Positions 10,166 to 21,720 of a DNA stretch of 64,000 nt are shown piece after piece. A program made the translations under genes and the position numbers. The notes beneath the pieces are model-generated. The model saw nothing but the letters and a program-made list of their open reading frames with translations, was not told where the DNA came from and did not search any database. The stretch comes from Balamuthia mandrillaris (lineage: Eukaryota > Discosea > Longamoebia > Balamuthiidae), in contig JAVKOQ010000016.1 of the NCBI GenBank assembly GCA_031835245.1, positions 248,001 through 312,000 on the forward strand, in the 5' to 3' direction. Within the stretch, counting starts at the first letter, position 1. Every line of letters starts with the position of its first letter.

Positions 10166-10759
10166 TCATTCCAAATCCGAGCTATTGGCAGACTCCCTCC
10201 TCTTCTTCTCTTCTGCTTGCCTCTTCAGAGCAGCTACAGCTTTTCGGGTCATATATCTTTTGTTCCTCTTGTCGAACTTCCACCCGAGCTCCCTTGCGAT
10301 CTCCTCGGTTGTTTGGAAGACCATCTCGTCCAGGTAGTCGAATATGTGCACGGTAATTTCCGTTCCTCTCAGCTCATAGATATAGACAGCCTGGTCAACG
10401 TAGTCGGTTCCGAAATGCGTCTGCACCGCTCCAATACGCTCCAAGTCCTCTTTGAATCTGTCCCATTTATCCCGGTCAAGCTCTCCGAGAACGGTGTGCT
10501 CCTGTCCAAACTCCAGCTCCTCTGCTTCGTTGACTGCTTTTTCTGGCGGGTTTCCCGGTACGCCTCTGGCCTCACGCTCTGTAGTCGTGAACTCCCTGCG
10601 AAAGGAGAAAGAAGAAGAACCGGTAGGGAGGGCTCGGGATGACCAGAAGCTGCGGTTGCTCAAGACCGCTGCAGCCCCCATGCACGAAGGGAACAGGCGA
10701 TGGCTGCTGCGGAGCAACGTTGCGTGGTTTAGCGAAGAAGCTCTAAAGCGTCTAATCAT
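10166..10759 (-). CDS. Putative mitochondrial protein of unknown family
   Basis: Intronless, 197 residues from the ATG at 10759; the frame extends further up but without ATG. The first 70 residues are rich in Arg, Ser, Ala and Leu and nearly free of acidic residues (MIRRFRASSLNHATLLRSSH), a typical mitochondrial presequence. The mature part is acidic and then basic (DKWDRFKEDLERIGAVQTHF; EIARELGWKFDKRNKRYMTR), ending in a Lys/Arg-rich helix. No known domain is recognised. A polyadenylation signal lies at 10123-10128 on the minus strand. Mitochondrial matrix location is inference from the N-terminus only. Confidence 0.65.
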   Translation of the reverse strand: MIRRFRASSLNHATLLRSSHRLFPSCMGAAAVLSNRSFWSSRALPTGSSSFSFRREFTTTEREARGVPGNPPEKAVNEAEELEFGQEHTVLGELDRDKWDRFKEDLERIGAVQTHFGTDYVDQAVYIYELRGTEITVHIFDYLDEMVFQTTEEIARELGWKFDKRNKRYMTRKAVAALKRQAEEKKRRESANSSDLE

Positions 10760-11204
10760 GTCGAGGTGTGCTGGCTGTTGTGATGTGCGGAGAAAAAACA
10801 AACAGAAAAAAGAAGAAAAGTTGGGATGGAAGTATGTGGAACCACCAGCTGTTCTAAGAAAAGAAAGTACATTACGCGTTAATTAAGGCTTTCCAATGAA
10901 AAATCAAACGAATTTCATTTTTGATTGTCATTGGTCAGCGAAGCATTTAAGATCGCATTGATTTGATCTTTGAAAATTTCAAACCACGAACCAAAAATCA
11001 AAAACCTCGAATTTCGCTTGAATATTTTGTACGCTTCTATCGAGAAAAATTGGAAAATAATTTTTCCTTCCATTCGAAGATTTTTCCGTGCGTCGTTTCG
11101 CTGAGCAAGCTGCGGTGGATTTTGTATAAAAGCGTGGTACAGAACTGCGTTGCGTTTACTCACAAACAACAAAACAAAACAAAGGCTCTAACCACTAGAA
11201 AAAC
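10760..11204. other. Divergent promoter region, AT-rich
   Basis: Separates the minus-strand mitochondrial-type gene from the first orphan-family gene. The core 10860-11100 is strongly AT-rich. TATAAA at 11125-11130 lies 75 nt before the ATG at 11205. Confidence 0.5.
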
Positions 11205-12161
11205 ATGTACGATAAACCGAATCTTCGCCCTCTTCGCTCCAAGCACAACTTTGGCTCTACCGTTCGCAACGAACAAGCAAGTTTGTTATCTCCTTCCTCT
11301 CGCTTTCTTCGTTGTTTTTGTAGTACTAATTTCGGTTTGTTGCCCATCATTAAAGTGGTGGAGAACGAACAAAAGAAGAGTTTGAGATATGTTCGCTTTG
11401 TTTATGACCCTGAGACCAGGACACATCGCCAAGAACAAGCTCTGATGGTGGACTCCTTCGGTCTGCTACCCGAACAAAGTTTGTGGTCTTCTTCCTCCTT
11501 TTTTCTGTCTCTCCCTGCTTCTAACTCGTTGGCGATCTAGCTTACAGTCTCAACAAACAAGACCGATGGGGCACGCTCTCACAGCTTAAAAAGAACTCTG
11601 AGTATACTCGTCGGTGTTTGAGTGGTACTTATTTCCACCTTCCGATATACGCCTTTTGGTCTTTGTAATCCCCAAGCGCTAACTTTTGCTGGTTACAGAA
11701 GAAACAAAGCTACCCACGGATGAAACCGCGATCGTTCTCCTTCAAACCAACGAACCACTGTTTCAACTCTGTCACATTCCTTTTGTTCGCCTTTTGCCCG
11801 ACCAGGGTGAAGCAAAGGAAGAGGAGTTCACTTACAAGAAAACAAGAAGCGGGAGAGAAGTAGTCAAGAAGAACAAATCCAGTCGCAAACAAAAGAATGC
11901 TTCAGGTTCGTCCGCCTTCGGGCCACAAAGTAAGAACTAAGGACTAAATTCTTTCGTTATCATTTCCCTTCTGTGTTACAACAAACAGATGCCAGGGTGA
12001 TCCATGAAGGAGAGGTGTTGGTATACTTTTGGTCTGGCGAATCCCAGGGCAAGAAGCAAACAAGAAAGTTTACCTGCACCTGTTGCCAGGGGTATCCAGA
12101 ACATGTGTCCCGTGCCGCTCGGAAGCACTCTCTCATGAACGAACTCCTTCGCGCTGCTTAG
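11205..12161 (+). CDS. Orphan tandem family member Z1 (C-terminal Cys cluster)
   Basis: Five exons: 11205-11280, from 11356, from about 11541, from about 11699, and from about 11989 to the TAG at 12159-12161. The order of blocks is shared with three downstream paralogues. The N-terminus is KPNLRPLRSKHNFGSTVRNE, then a LRYVRFVYDP strand and a YSLNKQDRWGTLSQLKK helix. Next come an IPFVRL strand, an acidic stretch, a basic KTRSGREVVKKNKSSRK patch, and finally VIHEGEVLVYFW followed by CTCC. Z1 is the most divergent copy. No known family is recognised. The metal-site-like cysteines and basic patch would fit nucleic-acid binding, but that is a guess. Confidence 0.7.
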
Positions 12162-12516
12162 GTTACCTGACTTCATCGAGCTGTCCATATGAACCCCATG
12201 CACACGATGGGCTGGTTATTCAGCTTAGAGAACCTAGGCTAAATTCATAACAAACCCTTTACAAGCATTCATTCCTTTTTGCTTCTTCTCCTACTCATCC
12301 ACAAACCATTCTTCCCTCTCTTAACCCTCCGGGAACAGTTGATATCGTTTGGCAACGTCGGTGGTTGGTACCATAGCAAAGAGACTGAGGAAAAAATATT
12401 CCGATTTTATTCTGATTTTTTTTTATGTGAAATAATTGTTTTCTTCCGTTGAAAAATTTGATTATATAAATAATTATTCTTATTGTCGAAACATCAAAAA
12501 AAAGAAGAAAAACGAG
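12162..12516. other. Intergenic region with TATA box of Z2
   Basis: AT-rich from 12400. TATATAAA at about 12473-12480 is only about 37 nt from the Z2 ATG, implying a very short leader. Confidence 0.5.
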
Positions 12517-13812
12517 ATGGAGGAGAAGCCAAACCTGAGGCCCACGCGAACCAAGTACAAACATGGCGCCACCATGAGAGAAGAATTTGCTGGTAACCGT
12601 TTTGTTTTTTTCGTTTCTTGTTTAAAATTTGTTCTCATCTCTCTTTCGTCATAAAACAGTGAAAGGCACGCATGATAAGGAGACGTTGCAGTTTACTCGC
12701 TTTGTCTACGATGAGTCGAGCGGGTGTCATCGTCAGCAAGGTCGCAGCGAGGAATTTGTCGATGCTTTTGGTTTCATTCCTGGAAAAGGTTTTCCCTTTT
12801 TTTTAAGCTTTTGGCTCTTTCTTTTCTTTTTCTTCTTTTGGTTTTTGTGACTCACCGTGCAACTCGTTGAATAGAGTATAGTTTGAACAAACAAGGCCGA
12901 TGGGAGATTCTTGCTCAAATCCAGAAGGAGGCAGAGAACTTCCGTCGTGCTCTGACAGGTCTCTCTTCTCTCTCTCGTTCTCTCATGCTCTCTTGTTCTC
13001 TTGTTCTCTCTTCTCTCTCCTCTCCTCTCCTCTCCTCTCCTCTCCTCTCCTCTCCTCCCCTCTCCTCTCCTCTCCTCTCCTCTCTCTCCTCTCCTCTCCT
13101 CTCCTCTCCCTCTCCTCTCCTCCTCTCCTCTCTCCTCCTCTCCTCTCCTCTCCTCTCCTCTCCTCCTCTCCTCTCCTCTCCTCTCCTCTCCTCTCCTCTC
13201 CTCTCCTCTCCTCCCCTCCCGCTCTCCTTCTCTCTTATTTTTCACTCTTTGCTCTTTTTGTCTAACCTTTCAACAAAACAGAGGAAGGAGAGGAGAGGCC
13301 CTCACCAGATGAAACAGTGGTGGTGTTGCTTGAGAACAACAACAACCACCGACATTCCTTGAGTCATGTGCCATTCATTCGCTTGAAGCCCATCGACAGC
13401 GATGAGGAGGAGGAATACGTGTACAGACAGACAAGAACGGGGCGTGCTGTTGAGAAGAAGAACAAGTCCAGCAGGCGCGCTAGCGCTGAGCAACAAGGTT
13501 TGTGTTGGTTTTATGAGAGAAGATACGAAGAGAAAAGAGAGAGAAAGAGCAAGATGAGGGAAGAAGGAGAAGGAGAAGACGAAGTGGTGAACGAGAGAAA
13601 CTGCGATTGAGCTACTTTTATACTAATATTATCTGTCTCTTGCTCGCTCAGATGTAATTCACGAAGGAGATGTCATTGTATACTTTTGGGAGAGCGGCAA
13701 CAAAAGCAAGAAACAAACCATGGCGTACCGTTGCAAATGCTCCTATTGCACCGGCATGCATCTCGACCGTCACAACAAGAAGAAGGTGTTGATGACCGAA
13801 GCCCTCAAGTAA
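12517..13812 (+). CDS. Orphan tandem family member Z2
   Basis: Same five-exon plan as Z1. Exon 1 is MEEKPNLRPTRTKYKHGATM, then LQFTRFVYDESSGCHR, YSLNKQGRWEILAQIQKEAE, an exon with VVVLLENNNNHRHSL and VPFIRLKP plus an acidic run and RQTRTGRAVEKKNKSSRR, and a last exon IHEGDVIVYFWESGNKSKKQ. The last exon continues with a C-K-C-S-Y-C cysteine cluster, and the stop is at 13810-13812. Intron 3 (12959-13281) is almost entirely a TCCTC pentanucleotide repeat. The frame is open at every join, so this copy looks functional. Role unknown. Confidence 0.75.
13016..13223 (+). repeat. TCCTC pentanucleotide microsatellite in intron 3 of Z2
   Basis: About 200 nt of CTCCT/TCCTC units with few interruptions, wholly pyrimidine on the sense strand, inside the intron 12959-13281. 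Confidence 0.9.
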
Positions 13813-14128
13813 ATGTTTGGCTTAGGGACAACGAAAAGTAGAAGGACCAAAAGAACGGGAGGGGTAATGGAGTCTGCAGAAGAAAAGAAGAACAAGGAGA
13901 AGGAGAAGAAGAACAAGAAGAACAAGAAGAATGAAGAAGAAAAATAAAATTCTGAAGTAGTCGACAAATATTAAAAAGTGGAAAAATATCAGTCGACAAA
14001 TTATGCGATAATTTCGATATCCGATATTTTTCAGCAAATAGTTTACCTGAAAATTTTTTTCCAGCGATAAATTCTTTTAAATAAATTCACAGCAAACAAA
14101 AAACGTTACACACAACAAACAACAGACG
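13813..14128. other. Intergenic region between Z2 and Z3
   Basis: Purine-rich stretch 13860-13945, then AT-rich DNA with two copies of GTCGACAAAT (near 13963 and 13993) about 140-165 nt before the Z3 ATG. Confidence 0.5.
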
Positions 14129-15120
14129 ATGGACGCGAAGCCAAACTTGAGGCCCACGCGCACTAAGTACAAACACGGTGCTACCGTGAGAGAAGAATTT
14201 GCTGGTAACGTTTTGCTCCCAAAAGGGTTTCTTTTAAAAGTTGTTCTCTCGTCTCACGCTTCTTGCTATCCAAGTTGAAGGTTCCTCCGATAAGGAGACG
14301 TTGCAGGTGGTTCACTTTTTATACGATGAGTCGACTGGGAGTCATCATAAGGGTGGAAGAACAGATTTTGACTATCCATTTGGGTTCCTTCCTGGACGAA
14401 GTAATGTTTTTTGCCATCGTTCATATATCAAAGCCTTTTTTAAAGACTAATTTGATATGAACAGACTACAGTTTGGACAACAAGGTCGATGGGAGGCGCT
14501 CGCTCAAATCAAACAGGAAGCAGAGAGCTTCCGTCGTGCTCTTACTGGTTTGTTTCTCTTATCTCCTCCTGGTCTCTTTCACTCTCTCACTCTCTCTCAC
14601 TCTCTCGTTGTCTCTTCTCGTTTTGCTAACCTTTCAACAACTGACAAAACAGAGGAAGGAGAGGAGAGGCCCTCACCAGAGGAAACGGTGGTAGTGTTGC
14701 TGGAGGATAACAACAATCGCCGACATTCCTTGAGACAAGTGCCATTCATTCGTTTGAAACCCAACAACAGCGATGAGGATGAGGAGGAAGAATACATGTA
14801 CAGACAGACAAGAACGGGGCGTGCTGTTGAGAAGAAGAACAAATCTCGCAGACGCGCTAGCACCGAGCAACAACAAGGTTTGGGTTCGTTTCCTTAGAGT
14901 AGGAAGAGAAAAGTGCAGCACCTGAAGAGGAGGCGTTACTTACTCTCTTTATGTCACAGATCTAATCCACAAGGGAGATGTCATCGTTTACTTTTGGGAG
15001 AGCTGCAAGAAAAGCAAAAAGCAAACCCTCATCCACGACTCCATGTGTCCGTGTTGCGCCCTCCAGCCTCCAGACCGTCACCACAAGAAAAAAATCCTGA
15101 TGAACGAAGCTCTCCGGTGA
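14129..15120 (+). pseudogene. Orphan tandem family member Z3, with a 1-nt frameshift in exon 3
   Basis: All five exon blocks of the family are present (MDAKPNLRPTRTKYKHGATV at the start; IHKGDVIVYFWESCKKSKKQ and a C-P-C-C cluster at the end; stop 15118-15120). Exon 3, near 14463-14545, reads GTTTGGACAACAAGG where Z2 and Z4 have one extra A (GAACAAACAAG). The frame that enters as YSLDNK therefore cannot rejoin the RWEALAQIKQEAE frame or exon 4. Splicing at nearby AGs does not repair it. Either the copy is decaying or one base was lost in the sequence. Outside this site it is close to Z2. Confidence 0.6.
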
Positions 15121-15690
15121 TTGATATGCTTTGGGCAAAAAACGAGAGAAAGCTGACTGAAGATGCATGAACCAAAGAGAAAGGAGAAGGAGATTTGGGT
15201 GGAGCTGTGTGCATTTAGAGAGATGTTTCGAATGTAGAATAGATAACAATCTCTCATATCGGAGGATATCAATAACAAAGACACTTTATCATATGGTCAG
15301 ATAATACTGCATTTTGTGCTATGTTATCAATCTTTTCTGACCGTAAGAAAAGAGAAGGACGAAATAATAGGAGAACAAAAGCGGCAACATAAATATATTT
15401 ATATGTATATATATTTTGTCATGTAACAAATGATCCACGAAGCTGTGATAGAATGAAATGAGGCTAAGAAAGGGGGTGGAATGTTGCAGGGAAGCATGCA
15501 TTCATTGAAATTATCTGAATAAGCCAGAAAAATTTTCAAATTTTTTTGATATTCTAGCTATTTTCAGATTATCTCGAATTTTTCTGATTTTTCCTGATTT
15601 CAGTGAAATTTTTCAACTTCCTCAAAAAAAAAAATAAAATTCCATCGATATCTCCATTTGCCAACTAAAAAGAGAGCAACATCCAAGTTC
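15121..15690. other. Intergenic region between Z3 and Z4
   Basis: 570 nt with no supported gene. The last 150 nt before the Z4 ATG are extremely AT-rich and rich in TTTTTC/GAAAAA runs, the likely promoter. Confidence 0.5.
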
Positions 15691-17185
15691 ATGGAGGAGA
15701 AGCCAAGCCTGAGGCCCACGCGAGCCAAGCACCAACATGGCGCCACCATGAGGGATGAATATGCCGGTAACCGTTTTATTATTTGTCTCTGTTCTTCTTC
15801 GTTTGGATACTTACTTTCTTTTGCTGCTATTTTTTTTTTTGATTAAAAAGCAAAGGGCGCCGCTCACGTGAAAGACAGGTTACAGTTTCGCCGCTTCCGC
15901 TATGCGTCCAGAGATGGAACTCATCGCCTCTCCGAAAGGGATGAAGAACCTGATCCTTTCGGTTTTTTGCCTGGCGAATGTACGAAGCTTCATTCTTTTC
16001 GTTAATGTTTTCAAGAGCAAAAGTCTTTGGGAGGCTAAAAGGTCAAAACAGCTTATAGTCTGAACAAACAAGTACGTTGGCACGCACTTGCTCAAATCAA
16101 AAAGGATACAGAGAACTTCCGTCGCGCTCTTACTGGTTTTTCTCTTCCCTCTTCTTGTGTTCTCCTTGTTCTTCTTCTTCTTGTTCTTCTTCTTGTTCTT
16201 CTTCTTCTTCTTGTTCTTCTTCTTCTTCTTGTTCTTCTTCTTGTTCTTCTTGTTCTTCTTCTTGTTCTTCTTGTTCTTCTTCTTGTTCTTCTTGTTCTTC
16301 TTCTTGTTCTTGTTCTTGTTCTTGTTGTTCTTCTTCTTCTTCTTGTTCTTCTTCTTGTTCTTCTTCTTCTTGTTCTTGTTGTTCTTCTTCTTGTTCTTGT
16401 TGTTCTTCTTCTTGTTCTTCTTGTTCTTCTTGTTCTTCTTGTTCTTCTTCTTGTTCTTGTTGTTCTTCTTCTTGTTCTTCTTGTTGTTCTTGTTGTTCTT
16501 GTTCTTCTTCTTCTTCTTCTTGTTCTTCTTTTTCTTCTTCTTCTTCTTCTTCTTCTTCTTCTTCTTCTTCTTCTTCTTCTTCTCCGCTCTTTTCTCTCTC
16601 TTTCATCTCTTCTCTTTAACTTGACCGAAGTCTAACGAACAATCTCCAGCGGAAGGAGAGAAGAGGCCATCACCAGACGAAACGGTGGTGGTGTTGCTTG
16701 AAACCGACAATGACTATCGGTATCCCTTGTGTCAAATCCCGTTCATTCGTTTGAATCCCAACAGCAGCGATAAAGAGGAAGAGGAGGAAGAATATGTGTA
16801 TAAACAAACTCGAAAGGGGCGTGCCGTAGAAAAGAAGGATACGTCGAGCAGACGTGCCGTTCATGGTCACCAAGGTCTCTTTCTTCCTCAGAGAAGGAAA
16901 GGAGATAAGAGGAGAGAGGAGAGATAAAGAAGCGAAAAAGGCAGGGGAGAGAAACAGAGAAATTAACAGAAGGAGAGAAGGGAAGGGAAACAAAGATGAG
17001 AACTAACAAGCGCTCTCACAACAGATATAGTGCACGAAGGCGATGTCATCGTTTACTTTTGGCAAAGCGGCAAGAAAAGCAAAAAACAAACCATCATTCC
17101 CCGTTGCAGGTGTTCGTGGTGCACTGCCAAATACCTCGAACGTCACATGAAGAAAAAGGTGTTGCTTACCGAAGCACTTCAGTAA
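15691..17185 (+). CDS. Orphan tandem family member Z4
   Basis: Five exons as in Z2: MEEKPSLRPTRAKHQHGATM; LQFRRFRYASRDGTHRL; YSLNKQVRWHALAQIKKDTE; VVVLLETDNDYRYPLCQIPF with acidic run and KQTRKGRAVEKKDTSSRR; IVHEGDVIVYFWQSGKKSKK followed by C-R-C-S-W-C; stop at 17183-17185. Intron 3 (16136-16649, 514 nt) is a long TTC/TTGTTC repeat that is open in several frames but is not coding, because the intron borders match those of the paralogues. The family's C-x-C-x2-C cluster and a preceding Lys-rich stretch are conserved here. Function unknown. Confidence 0.72.
16160..16584 (+). repeat. TTC/TTGTTC microsatellite in intron 3 of Z4
   Basis: About 425 nt of TTCTTC with interspersed TTG, strictly lacking purines except G, on the sense strand. 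It would encode poly-Ser/Cys or poly-Phe if read, which is an artefact. Confidence 0.9.
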
Positions 17186-17294
17186 ACTTGAAGAAGTGGA
17201 AAATGAAGTAATGCAAACTAAGAAGACGAACTAAAGAGCAACGAAAGGAATAACGAGAGAACCAGAAAAGAAAGAAAGAGAAGAGCAAACATGT

Positions 17295-20200
17295 TTATGC
17301 GATCAAGGAATTAAGAGAACTTAAGCTCTTGTCAACATCAGCCAACTGCTTCTCCACTTCTACTATAGACTCCCTTGGTAGACGAAAAGAAAATCAGCAC
17401 CCAAGCAAAAAGAAAACGAATTGGAAAAACGTACTTGTCTTTCTGTCGAACGCTTTCAGGAACTTTTTCTGCATAAAACTCGGATGACATTCTTTGTTGG
17501 ATTCGTTGTTTGTCCTCTTCCAACTTTTGCTTCTTTTTGAGGAGTTTCTCGATTTCTTTTGTGGCGAACTCTTTGCTTTCTCCTTCTGTGGCCAATGGAG
17601 CAAACAATTGAGTGCGATGGTCCAATATCCGAACAGCAACTCCCTTTGGTTTTTGAGAAGTAAAAAAGAATTGAGGAAAACAAGAAAGAAAGAAAAGACA
17701 AGCACACTAAAAAGAAACATACATGAGGTTCAGGGCCATCTAAGCGAACATCCAAGCTTCCAGCTTTGGCAAGATGACAAATAAGCTCCTTTTGCTCCTC
17801 GAACAGCTCTTTCAGTTGCAGGTCGTTCGTTCTTAGCACCAACCCGAAAGAAGATCGGCGCAAGGAATGAGCATCACGCAACGATCGAGCAGCATGAACT
17901 ACTCCCATCACTTCTTTCATCGCTGCTTCTAATTCTTCCTTTGGAGAAGAAAAGGAAGAAGAAGGATAGAGACATTCGCCCAAGGCAGCAGGTTTGCTCC
18001 TCTTCAGTTCAGCATCAGAAGGCGAAGAGAGAATAGGCAAATGTTGCCAAAGTTCCTCGCTAACAAAAGGCATAAATGGATGAAGCAACTTGAAATAGGT
18101 GTCCAAACAATGAAGTAACACCGCTTTCATTCGTTCTCTTTCGTTGTTTTCGTTGCTGTACATTTTTGTGGCTTCGAGGAAGACATCGCAAAAGTCATCC
18201 ACGAAGAAAGCAGAAAGAGCACTCGTGGCAGTCGAAAGGTCAAAAGAGGAAAGACCGGAATCGCATTTCTGGATGAGGTCTTCCAATCTTGCTAAGATCC
18301 ATTTGTCCACCAGCCCTCCTTCTGTTTCTAGAGAAATATCTCTCGACAACCGCAAGACCGACTTTATGTTTATGTGTTGATTAGCGAAGACGATAAGAAA
18401 GCACACGAAAGAAGGAAAGCAAAAAAGATAATACATACAGGAAAAGTTGGTGAAGAGGAAGATAGGTCAAAGGATTGATCATGGAGGTACATCAACACGA
18501 ATTTAGTGGCGTTCCACATTTTGTTGCAAAAGTGTCGATTGGCCACCACTCTATTAACATCGAGGTTTATGTTTCTTCCCTATTGTAACCGTTAAGATGA
18601 AAGAATGAAGAGAATAGAGATGAGGAGAGAACGTAGAAGCAGAAGAGAGAACCTGTTGAGTATAATCTATCAAAGTGAAACGCAATGCATCGGTTCCACA
18701 CTGCGGAATACCTTTGGGAAAGTCAGTCTTCAATGCTTTGCGTGCTCTCTTCATTTCCGCCTCATCGATACTGCTATTGCTGCCTCCTTGCAGCATCTTC
18801 TCTTCCAGCTGCGACAGGGAGACGCCTTCGATGACGTCGATGGGATCTATGACGTTGCCAATGCTTTTGGACATTTTGCGGCCGTGAGCATCTCTCACCA
18901 TGGCGTGCAGCATCACTTCTTTGAAGGGTGGAATGTTTCCCTCTGAGAGAAACGTGCACATCATTGCCATTCGAGCCACCCAAAAGAAGAGGATATCTGC
19001 TCCTGTTTCCATTACAGATAATGGATAGAATTTCTGGATAGAAGAGGATAAGAAGAAAAAGAACAAAAAGAAGCAGAACAGAACAAGAGGAAGCTACCTG
19101 AAGATCGAGAGTCTTATCAGGCCATCCTAAAGCGGACAACGGAAAGAGAGAAGAGGAAAACCAAGTATCCAAAACATCTTCATCTTGCTGCAACCGAAAA
19201 GAGCCCGCTCTCAATCCAAACTTTTCCTTCGCCTCTCGTTCTGCATCTTCTGCACTTCTCGCGATGACCCATCTTTCTTCATCTTTCTTTTTGTTATCAT
19301 CGAGAATGAGTTTATACGCTGGAATGCGATGGCCCCACCACAATTGTCGTGAAACACACCAATCCTGCGAATTATCTTTGTTTAAAAAATGTTAGTTTCA
19401 AAATATAACAAAGCACACAAGACAAACTAACAAGAAGACACAAAATTCTACGCACTCAACCAACGAAACCATTCGTCCTTGTGAAACTGTGGAACAATTT
19501 CCATCTCACCCTCCCTCACCAGGCGTGCTGCCTCCTCTGCCATCGACTTGATTCTCACGTACCACTGTGGCTTCAAACGAGGCTCCAAAACGTCTCCTGA
19601 ACGGGAGCAAAGAGCGAGCCTCATTTCGTGTTCCTGTTTTCCTCGATAGAGACCTTTTTGCTCTAATGCCTCTATCACTTTGTTCCGTGCATCTAATCTA
19701 TCCATTCCCTAAAATAACCGTGAATTAATTTTTAGCTCTTGTTTTCTCTCTTCTCCTGTTGTGCACTTTCATCTCTCATGGTTTTTGTCCAAACTAACCT
19801 GGAAATCTCCAGCAGCACCGTTAAGTGTTCCATTGTCGTTTAGAATGTTGATTTGCTCCAAGTTATGACGAAGACCACATTGATAATCGTTTTCATCATG
19901 TGCTGGTGTAACTTTGACAACACCTGTACCGAGCTCCATGTCCACTAGCTGTCCATCTGTTATGATAGGTAGTTGTCGCCCTGTGAGAGGGTTTATCACA
20001 AAACGCCCATGATACATCTGTTCAACAACAGTGTAAGTAAAAAAAAAAGTCAGAGATCCAGGAAAACGATAAGAAAGAAGATAGAACACAGAAGCAAAAC
20101 CTGATAACGTGGATCGTTGGGATGCACTGCAACAGCGGTATCGCCTAGTATTGTTTCTGGCCTTGTGGTTGCAACTTCCAACTCGCCACCTCCCTCCACA

Positions 20201-20923
20201 GGATACGCAACACGATAGATAACTCCAAACTCGTGTTTCTTTTTTCGACCAGGCAGAGAAAGAAACGTTCTCTTGTTAACGGGCTCGTAATCTACCTACA
20301 AACGTCATTGAAGAAGTTATTGAAAGAACATGAAGAAAGGCAGAACGAATGAAGCACCTCAATATCAGAGATAACAGTTTCCAAATGGCAACACCAGTTG
20401 ATGAGCCGCGTGTTGCGATAGAGAAGCCCAGCCTCATGCAGCCGCACAAAGGCCTCAGTAACGGCTCGTTCTCTTTGGGAATCCATCGTGAAAACTTCTC
20501 GCTTCCAATCCAATGAAGCTCCTATCCGTTTCTTAAAGAAGAATGTAAGATTATACGTTTCCAAAGGAAAGAAAGAAAGAAAGCAGGAAAGAGTACCAAT
20601 TGTTGACAAATCCGACCACCACTGGCTTCCTTCCAGCGCCAGACTTCTTCCAGAAAACGTTCCCTGCCCAAATCGTGCCTTGTTTTCTTGTTGTGTTGCA
20701 CAAGTGAGCCAAGGAGAAAAGTGCCAAGAGCGAGTACGAGAGCGGTAAACAAACCCCTTGCTCTCGCATTAGTTTCTTTTCTACGACTGTTTGAGTCGCG
20801 ATACCGGCGTGGTCCAACCCTGGTAGATACAATGTGTTGTCGCCTTTCATTCTTCTCCATCGCACCAAAGCATCCTTTTTGGTAGAAGACTTTTGATGAG
20901 AGAACGGTAGCGAAACGAGAATT

Positions 20924-20962
<39 letters not shown>

Positions 20963-21655
20963 GAGAGAAGCGGAGAGAGCGGAGAGGCGAGAGAGAGGGA
21001 GGAAGAGAAGCGGGGAGAGAGAGAGAGAGAGAGAGAGAGAGGGGAGAGAGAACAGAAAAGAGAAGAAGAAGAAGAAGAAGAAGAAGAAGAAGAAGAAGAA
21101 GAAGAAGAAAAGAACTACTAACAAGAAGAGACGAAAAAGAAGAAGAAGCAGAGCGTAAGAGAACCAAAGAAGCGACAGAGAAACAAACAGAGTTACTTTA
21201 CCTGAATGCTGTTGGTGAGGGTGTGGCCAAGGTGCAAAGAGCCGGTGACGTTGGGCGGCGGGATGACCATCGAAAAGACCGGCCGGCCATCTCCCCGAGG
21301 GTCGTTGTTCGCATGAAACGAGCCACGCGCCTCGTACCACTGATGCCAACCTTTGCTTTCCACCGCCACCTTTGAAGAAAACAACAGCGTGAGGGAAGAC
21401 GAAGAAAAGAAGAAGACGAAGGACCTCTTCTTCTTTCATCAAACAAAAACAAAAGGTGTAGCAGGAGCGAACGGGATCGTAAGCAGCGGCCAACGAGCCG
21501 AGCGGAGGTCTGGAAGCCTGCTCAGAAGCAGTGGTGGTCGCTTTACGCCGATGAAAGAACAGAGGCAGCGGTGAGCGAAGGGAAGAGTAAGAGGAGGAGG
21601 AGGATGGAAGGCAAAGCACCAGCGTGCTCCTTGTTCTTCCTCCTCTTCTCATCAT
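17295..21655 (-). CDS. VARS: Valyl-tRNA synthetase, with mitochondrial-type N-terminus
   Basis: Large multi-exon class I synthetase. From the ATG at 21655 the first exon is Arg/Ser-rich ([20 protein letters not shown]), a likely mitochondrial presequence. Exon 2 has the catalytic HIGH-like signature in [19 protein letters not shown]. Further exons show [15 protein letters not shown], editing-domain sequence, [17 protein letters not shown], and the KMSKS loop in [14 protein letters not shown] near 18855. After these come the anticodon-binding helical domain and a C-terminal coiled coil ([16 protein letters not shown]), with TAA at 17295-17297. It charges tRNA-Val with valine. Only one ValRS is in this window, so mitochondrial-only or dual localisation cannot be decided. 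Intron 1 carries a long sense-strand CT/CTT repeat. Confidence 0.93.
20928..21111 (-). repeat. CT and CTT microsatellite in a ValRS intron
   Basis: GAGA and GAA runs on the plus strand, so polypyrimidine on the sense strand of ValRS; several blocks with interruptions. Confidence 0.85.
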
Positions 21656-21720
21656 TTTTTCGATTTAGCTACCTAGGTGTTGCACTATTAGGTTGAGTGA
21701 TGCGGGTTAACTCGGTTTAG

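Noticed and set aside
9670-10356. 228-residue plus-strand frame upstream of the mitochondrial-type gene
   Set aside because: No ATG start, no recognisable sequence, and its second half is antisense to the gene at 10166-10759.
12733-13362. Open frames of Leu-Ser or Arg-Glu repeats
   Set aside because: Product of the TCCTC repeat in the Z2 intron.
16077-16624. Overlapping 160-180-residue frames of poly-Ser/Cys, poly-Phe/Leu and poly-Glu
   Set aside because: They translate a TTC/TTGTTC microsatellite that lies inside intron 3 of Z4, whose borders match the paralogues.
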